Below, one piece after another: positions 20,124-29,483 of a stretch of 64,000 nt of DNA (position 1 is its first letter; every line of letters starts with the position of its first letter). Both the position numbers and the translations under genes were made by a program. Origin of the DNA: Papaver somniferum (lineage: Eukaryota; Streptophyta; Magnoliopsida; Ranunculales; Papaveraceae). The notes under the pieces are model-generated. The model was not told the DNA's origin. It worked only from the letters and a program-made list of their open reading frames with translations, and did no database searches. Location of the stretch: positions 85,960,455 through 86,024,454 of the forward strand of contig NC_039368.1 of assembly GCF_003573695.1 (NCBI RefSeq), given 5' to 3'.

Positions 20124-20141
20124 TCTTCGTCGGAGGCGTCA
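20124..20141 (-). promoter_or_regulatory. Primer binding site of the outer element
   Basis: Minus strand TGACGCCTCCGACGAAGA, 5 nt after the LTR end CTATATCA. The same position and spacer (ATTTT) as in the inner element; one change in the first eight bases (TGGCGCC to TGACGCC). Confidence 0.65.
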
Positions 20142-21419
20142 AAAATTGATATAGTTTTTAAAGGTTAAGTAAAGTTCGTTCAACTCGGTCTTGTAAAGGT
20201 TTGATTTAAGACTTTAAAATAGAAAACACTAGAGTTTGTCACAATATCGAGAGATATTAGGACTTTGAATTTCACCATTAATCACATTCAATTGATTCAT
20301 ATAATGATTTATAACAATTTTAACTCTTTTGTTGACTCTTTTCTTTGCCAAAAGTAGATTTCTAAAACATTAGATGTAAATCACAATCATGGTGTATCAA
20401 AAACTCATATGTCTAAGCATACACCATCAAACGAAATCACAACTAATTAGTGAATCATAAATCAATTAAACAAGTGCAAAAGTCATAAAGAATTAATTAT
20501 AGTTACCAATCAATTGTGAAATACGGATTCCTCCGTCATCCCAGTGTTTTATGCGATTGTCCTTAGCAGCACAAAGTTCTTCGTATTCTTCTTTTTCCTG
20601 CACGTCTCTGCTCCTGCTGCTGCAACTCCACCTGCAGCGTGATTTTATGCCTCTGCTTCACCCCCAACTATCTACTCCCACTCTTGTGACTCGGTAATCC
20701 CTTTATACATAACATCAACCCTCTTGAGCAAGAAAACTCCAAAAATACCTCTTTTCCTCCCTCGGCCAGGTCACGATATTATTTCCATTTTTGTTTCTTC
20801 TTTACGCGTCAATCACAGATGCTGAGTTGTTACAGACCCTTGCAAATGTAGAATGAGATAATAGAGAGGATATCTTGTCTATTTTTTACTCGTAACTTCC
20901 TTGCATAAAATCAACAGAATCCAAGAATATATCAATACCTTGTTTCATCGAGAGTCGATGAAAACTTTATTTTTCTCCTACACGGCTTCTATGGTCTATC
21001 CAAACTCCATCAATACCTTATAAAAATCCCGTACATTCAATCTTACGCATTAAATCCTCTTATAACTCTTCACGGAACTCCCAAAAATCCGATAATAATT
21101 CCACATCCACTGTTTTCTTAAAACCAATTATCCAGCCCAACTCAATCCAGTCCAACGCCCATACATATCCTGTCTGCTTCATTCAAGTCCAGCCCAATCG
21201 ATTTTGGAAACTGAATCTCTATAAAACTCGTCTAATTTCGGTCTTGAATTTAGGGTACATCATTTATATGTCCCTATTTTTGACATCTAATAAATATTTC
21301 CTTATACAACAATAAATATGTCCATACTTTTTAATAACCTTATCCATTTAAAATTAGATTACCTTAATACCCTCATCCAAATAATATTTTTCTTTATTTC
21401 AAAATGGAACAAATTTTCA

Positions 21420-21640
21420 TCTACTACTTCACCACCACCACTAGCACCACCACCACCAACATTCAACTACCATTCCACCACCACCGTTCAACACCCACTA
21501 CCTACCAACCACCACCACTAATATTCCACCACCACTCCTTCGCCACCACCATTACACCACCAACAATCCTCCACCACCACTAGTCCGTCGCCGCTACCGC
21601 CACTAGTCCGCATCCACAGACGCCAGCGCCACCACTGGTT
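21420..21640 (+). repeat. CCA-rich low-complexity tract
   Basis: CCACCACCAC-type sequence with interspersed TTC and ATT. Frames through it (for example a Pro/His-rich one) are by-products of the repeat. A GGTGG-rich counterpart lies at 22995-23085, so the two tracts form an inverted pair near the element ends. Confidence 0.8.
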
Positions 21641-21679
21641 CAGATATTTTTTTATCAACAACAAGAGTTGGTCCAAATA

Positions 21680-22345
21680 AAAATTGAACTGATAGTACAA
21701 GTTGATCCAATTTAGGGGATCAATAACGGTAGTTGATCAATAAAAAAGGATCAACAATGAAAGTTGATCCATATAAATGGACTGAACTTGGCGTGAGTCA
21801 AACACGCATCATCTGACATCGAGTCAGTCATGCTACTATTGCGCCACAAGTTCAATATTTGAAGAAATTTGAATGATTTAAATTACAAGCATGAATATAC
21901 TAATCCAAGGAAATGTTGTCAACAATAGGAGTTGAAAGAATCAATAACAGTAGTTGATCCCATAAAAAATTGGGTCAACAACAGGAGTTGATCCCATAAA
22001 TGGATCAACAACAATAGTTGATCCCATAAAAACTTATAAACAATAAGAGTTGAAAGGATCAACAACATTAGTTGATCCCATAAAATGGATTAACAACAGT
22101 AGTTGATCCTATAAAACATATAAACAGTAGAAGTTGAAAGGATCAACAACAATAGTTGATCCCATAAAAAATTGGGTCAACAACAGGAGTTGATCCCATA
22201 AAAACGGATCAATAGCAGGAGTTGGTCCCATAAAATGGATCAACAACAGTAGTTGATCCCATAAAAAATTGGGTCAACTGCAGGAGTTGATCCAATAAAT
22301 GGGATAAACAACAAAAATTGATCCCATAAAAACATATAAACAACA
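21680..22345. repeat. Minisatellite of self-complementary GATCAAC...GTTGATC units
   Basis: More than a dozen degenerate units built on GATCAACAACAGTAGTTGAT followed by CCCATAAAA, spaced about 30-45 bp. Each unit is a 7-bp inverted repeat with a 6-7 nt loop, so a transcript would form a chain of small hairpins. The tRNA-like sequence interrupts the array at 21784-21853. Confidence 0.85.
21784..21853 (-). tRNA. tRNA-like sequence (tRNA-Trp-like pseudogene, anticodon loop CTCGATG)
   Basis: Minus strand, 70 nt. Acceptor GAACTTG pairs perfectly with CAAGTTC. D arm GCGC-AATAGTA-GCAT (two weak pairs), anticodon stem ACTGA/TCAGA with one mismatch, loop CTCGATG (anticodon position CGA), variable TGAT, T arm GCGTG-TTTGACT-CACGC (perfect stem; TTCGA changed to TTTGA). 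The text TGGCGCAATAGTAGC is close to the A box of plant tRNA-Trp (family knowledge), but the anticodon is not CCA. The intact acceptor and T stems make chance unlikely; the mismatches argue against a functional tRNA. It could instead be a SINE-like promoter fragment. Confidence 0.55.
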
Positions 22346-22645
22346 ACAATTGATCATCACATGTAGCTTCATAAACAACAACAGCTTCATCTCCTTCATT
22401 GCAATAGCCACCAACATCATCCTCTGCTTGCTCCTATTTCAACCCAACAAACATCACTGCAACACACAAATATACAACACCATTAAAAGCATCATTCATC
22501 ACTGCCCTAACATTCATCTAATTGTGAATCTGCTCAACTAGACCCTAACATACATCTATTTAACTCTAATCCATTAGCAGCAATCTAAAAAACGTTGATC
22601 CATTTACAGTAAACCTTCAAGAAATACTCAACTGCTTAATCTTTT

Positions 22646-23010
22646 TTGATGACATTAAATCTCATCAAGTCTTCCTTTTGATTTACAGTAAACCTTCAAG
22701 AAAACGTCGTTCACATCGATTCTTATTTATCAGCAAAGAAGAAAGAGACTTTTTTGGATCTGAAAGATGAAATACATAATTGAAACCTTTTGTTCTCGGT
22801 GAGAATATCATCGGTGGATGCTCGTGTTGGATGACGTTAAATCTCATCAATTCTTCCTTTTGATTTATAGTAAACCTTCAAGAAAAACGTTGTTGACATC
22901 GATTCTTATTTATCAGCAAAGAAGAAAGAGACTTTTTTGGATCTGAAACATGAAATACATAATTGAAACCTTTTGTTCTCAGTGAGAAGATCGTCGGTGG
23001 CTGCTCGTGT
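22646..23010 (+). repeat. Tandem duplication of about 182 bp
   Basis: 22646-22830 and 22831-23010 share GATGAC(A/G)TTAAATCTCATCA, TTTACAGTAAACCTTC or its variant, TCGATTCTTATTTATCAGC, AAGAAGAAAGAGACTTTT and ACCTTTTGTTCTC, with few differences. It lies inside the TIR element. Confidence 0.85.
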
Positions 23011-23652
23011 TGGTTGTGGTGGTGGCGTCGATGGAGATCGTGGTGGCGGTGGGAGGCGATGGAGATGATGGTGGTGAGAGTGTTGATTTTTTTTTTCTTT
23101 GGTGATAAAAATTAAGAAATGAAGAAGAAGGAAATAAGAGAGGGAGGTTAAATAAGGAATTATAACAATTGTGTTTTTAAAAGTATTTTCAATTATGCCA
23201 TCAGGGACATTTGTAAAGTCTGTTAGGGATATTTGTGAAGGTCCATCAAAAGGAGGGACAATATTTCAATTACCACATGAATTTATGCAGTATAAAGTTT
23301 CTTTTTCCCGCCATTTTTTCTTTTTGAATTTGAGGAGACAGTGGAATCGCCATATCCAGCACAGGAGTCCCTTTAGCACTTGGGTGAAAATGGTAAATTC
23401 AAAGGTGTAAATAGCAATATTCCTGGGGTGCGCATAGAGAATTTCTCGGTGCCTTTACCGTGTTCTACGGGTGCTTTTAGTAATTCATCTAGGGGGTCCA
23501 AATACCACTTTTTGAGACGAATTCTCCGCAAAAGCTTATTTCTCCAAAAAACACCTACAAAGACATGAAATAACCAAATAAGTACAAAATCGAGCATTAT
23601 AATTACACATAATTGAGATCATATCAGGCACATAAATGTGTCTATCAGGTAG

Positions 23653-24264
23653 CTGACATAACAGTGACCTTTGAGGAGAACTCTCGAAAGTTCGATTAAC
23701 TAGGCGATCAACTCAGTGAAAAATCAGCGTGACTCGGATGAAAATTTCAGCTTTGAATTTCTCACCTAATCTTAAATCTCTTTATTTGCATATTATTTTC
23801 TAGTGATTCTTATCTATCCTAACCTGTTATTTCGTATTTAATGGACTCTTTTATTCCCTTTCACTAATTCCAGTATCGGTTCTTGAATGGTTGTTTGAAG
23901 TTTGGAGTGGTTTTGCCTAATCTTCCAAGTAATCTGATCTTCTGGTCCAATGGCTCAATTTTTAATATTTTCTAAGCACGCTTTGATGCAGTTATTTCTT
24001 ATACCAAATGATATCCTCTTTTTCATAAATGAAGAAATTGAATTGTTTATCTTATGCCAGCTTTCTAGGGTTTCAAGACAAACCAGCCGACTTTCCTTTA
24101 AAGCTTTAACGCTATCGAGTAAATTATTAAGTTGTAAGAATTCTTATGCCAGGTGTACGACATTCATCAAGGGTAAAAGATGTGCTAAATTATTATTACT
24201 ATATGTTTACCTCGTTCTCTTCTCCCGACTTTTATCCTCTTTTCTTTTTTCTTGCTGTTCTGCA
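23653..24264 (+). other. LINE A 5' UTR
   Basis: From 23676 it aligns with 49050-49620 of LINE B (CTCTCGAAAG, GCGATCAACTCAGTGAAAAA). It contains a frame in phase with ORF1 starting at ATG 23950 (MAQFLIFSKHALMQ); the equivalent frame is open in LINE B too (49306), so ORF1 may be N-terminally extended or this may be leader sequence. Confidence 0.7.
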
Positions 24265-24613
24265 ATGGAGCCCGAGATACTGCAAGTTCAGCAGAAGATG
24301 GAGGGAACTCCGTTAAGTGATAGGTTGAGAGCTTTAAGAGAACCAGAAATATCAACTAAAGACTTACTACATGTAGCATTGCAATATAAGTTCAGTTCTT
24401 AAGAAAGATATATATACTTCAAAAGTTTACTCGGTTAGTGACTTTGATAAAGAATTCAAAAAGCTCTGGCCAAAAAGCAAACATATCTTCATCAAAAAGG
24501 AGGATAATGATTGTCTTCTCATAAAGTTTCATACCCAAGAATATTATGAAATAGTTCTCAAGTTTAGGCCTTGGATTTTATAAGGAGGTATGCTAGTTTT
24601 ACATCCATGGAAT
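24265..24613 (+). pseudogene. LINE A ORF1, 5' part (interrupted)
   Basis: Starts MEPEILQVQQKMEGT at 24265, as in LINE B at 49621. A stop at 24400 and a frame change follow, then DUF4283-type sequence (KKLWPKSKHIFIKKEDND, 24460-24515) to the insertion point at 24613. In LINE B the text continues CATGGAATCCCCAAATTCC; here CATGGAAT is followed by the third LTR element and resumes at 30991 after the GGAAT TSD. ORF1 proteins of this type are RNA-binding chaperones of the LINE particle. Confidence 0.8.
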
Positions 24614-26124
24614 TGATAAGTGCTTAATTTACATGTTTAGAATGTCAATTCCATACTTGTTTTAAATATAATTCTTGCATATTACTTGTTATTATGATTA
24701 TTTTTTAGGTTATTTGTCATATTAGGTAAATCATCCTAGAAGAGTGAAAAATTCTATAAAAGAGCTATAAAGTGGAGTTCTCAAAGATCCAAGTGTCTAA
24801 AGCCGAAGGAAGTGGAAGAAGTGCGACGAAAAGGAACAAAGAATACTCAAGATCATAACAAGGACTAAAAGACCAAGTTCTAATCATCCAAATTAAGGAT
24901 TTATTATAAACATCTTGAATAAAATTCAATTTTGAATAGAACGGGGAAAGAATGAGGTCATTCCGAGTTCAGACGAAGAAGTTACGGCCAAAACAGTCGA
25001 GACGAAAAATGGCAATCTATTCTACAACACCACTTTCGGCATTGCTAAAGCAATACTGAAAGTAACCATATTTCAGGCAGAAAGGGTGTATTTTGACCCC
25101 AACTTTTGGCGTTGCTTTGGGTTATTCGACAACGCCGACTAAGATAGACCCATGGGGTCCCTTTTGACGTATTTTGGCTTCCAAATCAAGAAAACACGGT
25201 CTGGGATGAATTCTAATACCTAGATCTCATGAAAACTATATAAGAGGACTTCCACAACAATTAGAGGATAACATCACATCTCATATTATACTTTTGTTCT
25301 TCATAAAATATTCTAGGGTTTACCCTTTTAGGGGGAAACCGGGTAATTGTGTAATTATGAGTTGTTAAACCCTTGTTGATTAAGGATGAATTCAATGTTC
25401 TAAACGTGAAGCTTTATTATTATACAAGTTTGTTCGGAGTTTTTATCATCATCGTTTTTCTTTTCAATATTTATGGTTTATGAATGATTCTTAGATTGAT
25501 TTGGGAGGCCTACTAGATTGGTCTATTGATTGTTCTAAAGCTAGTAGAAGTTATGAGATAAGTAATCGTCGATTGACTCTCTACACAAGTAGACATCACG
25601 AGACCTTGTAGAGGGATTCTGTGGAGATATTGTGAGTGAAGATAACATCAGCAAGTGAACCTTGATCTAAGAGTTCAGCTACTGGGATCAACCTAAATTC
25701 ACAAAGCTTAAAGCATTCGATTGGATTACACCTTGAGTGATCTACTACTTGGTGGTTCGTTGAATAGAATCTGGTAGTCGAGAACTTCTGTATCCAGTGG
25801 TAGAAGGAGTTTTGGGGATAACACTAATCTAGCTTTTTTTCTACGGTTGGTGATGAATGGTTCTAACGAAACATAAATAAGTGTTCTAATGCAGTTATCG
25901 CTTGGTAACGACGAAGGATTCCTTGATCATCCCTTTCTTTTCTTATTTGTTTCTTTTTATTTATCTTACAACCAATCCCCCATTGTCTTTTACTTTATTT
26001 TGATAATTCAAATAACCTATCAATTATATAGCTCTATGTGAGAACGATCTCTTACTACCGTTGTATTACCAGTTAATTAGTGGAAAATATCTTAATTAAT
26101 TTGTTGTGGTTACAACACAGATCA
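24614..26124 (+). repeat. 5' LTR of the third element
   Basis: 1511 bp, TG...CA, almost collinear with 29484-30990. TATA-like TATATAAG at 25237-25244. Confidence 0.95.
25237..25244 (+). promoter_or_regulatory. TATA box in the third element 5' LTR
   Basis: TATATAAG in the context AAAACTATATAAGAGGAC, identical in the 3' LTR (30103-30110). Promoter role inferred from position and conservation. Confidence 0.55.
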
Positions 26125-26126
26125 AA

Positions 26127-26147
26127 TTTTGGCGTCGCTGCCGGGGA
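26127..26147 (+). promoter_or_regulatory. Primer binding site of the third element
   Basis: After ATCA and the spacer AATTT comes TGGCGTCGCTGCCGGGGA, a close match to the tRNA-Asp-type site of Athila elements (family knowledge). It is a better match beyond base 8 than the site of the inner element. Confidence 0.8.
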
Positions 26148-26225
26148 TCAGTTGCTAATTGATTTGTTATTTTTTTAGTTTATTTTTATTTTTGTTTTTT
26201 TATTTCCTTTTTCTTGTGAGTTGTC

Positions 26226-27560
26226 ATGTTTCCTTACGTAAATAACATGTACCGAGCACAAGATCAGATATATAACATTGGTAATCAATATGGTTTTCAA
26301 TCTCATTCATATGAAAACTACCAACCATCCTATGGGTATAATCAAAACCAATCTTTTGGCTATGATCAATATCCCACGGAACCTTATGAATATTCTCATA
26401 CATGTCAACAACCTTATGCCGGGCATGTAAGTGATCAATCACAAGGATGGGAGGATAGTTATGCTTCTAATCCTATTTTTTCAAGTGTTGCATAGAAAAT
26501 ATGTACCATGATGGAAGATATTCGCATACAAATGGAAAAGTATTACCATGGTTTAGAGAAACATCAACAAAGCGTTGATCAATCACTTCAATAGGGAATT
26601 ACCAACTTAAGAAGAGACATGGATCATATTAAGGAAGAAAAGGAGAAAGGTGAGCAACCTTTAGAAATTACATGTAATAGTGATAAAGTTATTCCAGCTC
26701 TGGATCATTATAAATATCACTCGCCTATTCAAAAGGAGGAGCCTTGGAATCACCGAACCATTGTTATGAAACGTGTAACATACTCAAATGCATATCAACG
26801 CTATGAATAATATCCGGATTACAATATTTTTAGGCCGGTTGATCTGCAAGAAGTAAAACAAATTATTCCTTCGTCGGAGACTCAAACGGAAGACCCTAGG
26901 ATTTGCACCAATGAACTAGACTTTTTTGGGGAGGATTTCGATTCCGATGGTGAGATTGTTGAAGATATAGAGATTTAGAATGAAACCAAATTGATTGAAG
27001 TTATGGAAGACCTAATTGAACTTGCTAAAGAACATAATGATGCTAATATTTCGGTTGAAGCAGATATTGAAAGTTTGATAGAGGACCACGACATACTTGA
27101 GGTAAATAATTCACTATTAATTAAGCAAGATGAGGATCCCATACAAGGTTTGTCTAATCCTTCGCATAATTCTATATCTATTGATCATTTCCATCCAATT
27201 GAAGTAGTTCCCAAAAGAGTTGTTAATCCATCTTTTAGGAAAATACATCACTTAGGATTGGAGTTATGTTCTTCCAAAGTTTTAACGGATTATTTTTCTT
27301 CTAAGTACCCACCACTTGATGTGTTTGATTTTAGAATTGTGTAGGTTCACCAAGCTGAAGAACCTTTTGAAGTTCCCGAATTTTATGTTCTCTATCCACT
27401 TTCGAGTGTAGAAAGGACTAAGTGTGGGGGAAACTTCAATAAATTCATAGCTTCAATATTTATATCTTGTGCTAATATTTTCATGAAGTTGTTATTAAAA
27501 TTGCAGATTGTTGTTTGGACGGACTACCAGATTTTCAGATTGTTGGTGTATGGCCGATAA
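26226..27560 (+). pseudogene. Non-Gag-Pol ORF of the third element: Tyr/Gln/Asn-rich acidic protein, five stops
   Basis: From ATG 26226 one frame runs for about 445 codons with stops near 26493, 26593, 26808, 26977 and 27342, and no frameshift. Residues 1-75 are Tyr/Gln/Asn-rich (NQYGFQSHSYENYQPSYGYN; QYPTEPYEYSHTCQQPY). A coiled-coil-like stretch follows (IRIQMEKYYHGLEKHQQSV; RRDMDHIKEEKEK), then YHSPIQKEE, then acidic Glu/Asp-rich text (LDFFGEDFDSDGEIVED) and a C-terminal part (VVPKRVVNPSFRKIHHLGLE; SKYPPLDVFDFRIV). Order and composition parallel 17970-19602, including Y-x-SPIQK. No known catalytic motif. Possible roles: RNA-binding or particle protein used with Gag supplied in trans; unproven. 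Confidence 0.65.
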
Positions 27561-29336
27561 CAGACGGTCAGGCTGAGGACGTTAAACTAAGCGCTGAATG
27601 GGAGGCAACCCATAGCTTTGGTATTTTCTATCCTTTTGTTTTTAGTTTTCTTCTTGTGCATATCATATTAGGATTTCTCACCTTGATTTTACTTAGGACG
27701 AGTCAATTACATCGAGGACAATGTAGAGTTTAAGTGTTGGGGAGTGTTTGGATATTTTGCATATAGACTTTTTAAAATTTTTGCATAAAAACCTCCAACT
27801 TGTAGAGATTTTAGAGTCACTAGCATACTTCTAGGTATGTTTACATAGAGAATTTTGACCGACATAACTGAACTTGGAAGTGTTAGGGAACTACGTTGGA
27901 TTTCTTGCTTGTTAGAGTGTTAAATAATGGATCTAATCATGTCGGTGATGCAAATTAGGATCAGGGAGAAATGCATTATTAGAGTTGCTGATCAATCATT
28001 AGTGGAGACTACCTATTTTCAAATCAACAGAGGAACCAGACCAAATTTTTTTTGTAGCTGACTAAAGAGCTTTCTTTGAGCGTGTGTCACCGTACGTTAA
28101 TTCCGGGTAGAATGGTGAGCTACCCAACCTCCCACCAATAGAAGCACTACTCTTTGATCTATTGAGTGCTAATTTTTTCAATCATGAGGGTGACGTCTAT
28201 AGATGAAAACCACCTTCTTGTAGTTTGAATTGCAGTTAGCAACATTCTCTATCTCGCCAACAACAGATCCATATAAACATCATCATCATCAACAAGGGAA
28301 CGACATAAAAATTTACAAGGAAAGTTGAAGACGTTTGAGGTTTACAAGCAACAATACAAGGAAGAGAAAATTTAATATCCGAGTAAAGCAACATACAATG
28401 AGCAGATTTTTAAATACATGTTGAAGATTTACAATACAAGGGGCGGAATTTTATATCAAAATTGAAGATTTAAGTACAAGAGCGAAGAAAATCAAAAGGT
28501 GAGAATTATTGAAGTTTATGATACGAGACAATACAAGTTGTGAAGAATCAAGCGGTAAAGTACTTCACCCATGGCTATTTCCGTTGTTAGTTGTATTATT
28601 TTTCTTGTCTCAATAAAAAAATGAGATAAGAAAAATTTGTTATTTTGTTAATAAGGCCGTGGGGAAGGAAGAAAAATATATAAAGAAGTTTCAAGCATTA
28701 AGGAATTTGAGGAAAAGAGTAGAAAATGTCAAAGTTTTACAGAGTTCAGCAGTTTATCATCAACAGTTGAAGACCGAAGACCAAGAAGATGAATAAGACA
28801 AGTTGAAGACTACGTTTCTATTGGATGCTGTGAGAGTGGTGCTTTCATTGTTGCAATCAGATGTGAAGATGGTAAGTACTCTCATCCTCTATTTTAATAA
28901 TAATGGTTTATTTTCTTTCTTAAAGATCATCAGAAAAAAAGTTTTATTTTCCACGATTTTCCGCAGTCTCCAAAAATAGTTCGCAGGGTTACTTCCCACC
29001 ATTCAACGTGTGTAGGAGTCTCTCTTCATTCCTACCTGCACATAATTGAGACCCATAAAAAAACGTCTTATTGAGTGTAATTATCATAAAATCCTTTTAA
29101 GTGAGTCAGAAGTCGAGGCGAAATGCTTATTGATCGCTCTCAAACACGCGTTCTCTCATTATGGTGTGGTTATTTCTCACTCAACATTTAAGAATTAGAA
29201 TATGTTCTTTGGTATTTCTAACTTCTTACTACTAGCATGCAGAAACTCTATGTCCTCATAGCTCTTTGGATGCTTGGGAAGCTGGAATGCTTTGAAGTTG
29301 GAGCAGGTTTTGTGGGTATACCTCTCGTAAGCCCTC
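27561..29336 (+). other. 3' noncoding region of the third element
   Basis: Starts with a block like other Athila 3' regions (CATCGAGGACAATGTAGAGT, 27712). The rest is A-rich and noncoding, with loose repeats of TTGAAGATTTA/AATACAAG around 28360-28540 and a strong hairpin at 28598-28636. Nothing else recognised. Confidence 0.7.
28598..28636 (+). other. 15-bp hairpin with AATAAA in its loop
   Basis: ATTTTTCTTGTCTCA (28598-28612), 9-nt loop ATAAAAAAA, then TGAGATAAGAAAAAT (28622-28636). All positions pair, one as G-U in RNA. An AATAAA signal sits at the stem/loop junction. Function unknown. Confidence 0.5.
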
Positions 29337-29370
29337 ACGAGACTATAACTCGTCCATTAGGGACACCTAG
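29337..29370 (+). other. Paired-hairpin module upstream of the 3' LTR (third element)
   Basis: ACGAG (29337-29341), loop ACTATAA, CTCGT (29349-29353), then TTAGG (29357-29361), loop GACA, CCTAG (29366-29370). Compared with 15733 and 5336, the first pair of stem 1 has changed from C-G to A-T on both sides, and stem 2 has a U-G closing pair. Confidence 0.65.
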
Positions 29371-29470
29371 CGGTATAAAGGCTTGTTATACGCGCTAAGT
29401 GTAACTGTATCCTCGACGAGATGGAGTTGTCGTACTTTAGATAGTTTGCTCGAGAATTAGCAAAAGCTAA

Positions 29471-29483
29471 GTGTGGGGGGATT
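29471..29483 (+). promoter_or_regulatory. Polypurine tract of the third element
   Basis: GTGTGGGGGGATT immediately before the 3' LTR start TGATAAG. Confidence 0.75.

Larger units (their letters stand above)
21253..23277. mobile_element. 2.0-kb non-autonomous TIR element in the outer 5' LTR
   Basis: The 8-bp TSD TGAATTTA is at 21245-21252 and 23278-23285, and the single uninterrupted site survives in the other LTR at 4813-4820. The ends are imperfect inverted repeats of about 75 bp: GTACATCATTTATATGTCCC on the left, and on the opposite strand GGTAATTGAAATATTGTCCC on the right, each followed by further ...ATGTCC/ATATCC spaced copies. The interior holds CCACCA-rich segments facing inwards from both ends (21420-21640; minus strand 23085-22990), a palindromic minisatellite, a tRNA-like sequence and a 182-bp tandem duplication. 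No transposase. The 8-bp TSD suggests hAT; the long ends are less typical, so the superfamily is open. Confidence 0.8.
3717..23647 (-). mobile_element. Outer Athila-like LTR retrotransposon, non-autonomous, host of two insertions
   Basis: The TSD GGTAG is at 3712-3716 and 23648-23652. On the minus strand the element starts TGATAGACACATTTATGTG and ends AACTATATCA. The LTRs are 3717-5181 (3') and 20147-23647 (5', carrying a 2.0-kb TIR element). The primer site is next to the 5' LTR and a polypurine tract next to the 3' LTR. After removing the inner element (5928-17487) the internal region is only about 3.4 kb and has no Gag, RT or integrase homology; instead it has a Tyr/Gln-rich acidic ORF (17970-19600). 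LTR start, leader and 3' region resemble the inner element, so it is probably mobilised by an Athila-type partner. Confidence 0.9.
20147..23647 (-). repeat. 5' LTR of the outer element, split by a TIR element
   Basis: LTR sequence occupies 20147-21252 and 23278-23647 and aligns with 3717-5181. The interruption at 21253-23277 is a DNA element. The outer end (minus strand start) is TGATAGACACATTTATGTG, next to the GGTAG TSD. Confidence 0.9.

Noticed and set aside
21318..21521. Pro/Thr/His-rich ORF
   Set aside because: By-product of the CCA-rich tract; no start context or conservation.
21680..22345. Second CRISPR-like array (GATCAAC units)
   Set aside because: Units are variable palindromes without unique spacers, inside a DNA transposon in a plant genome.
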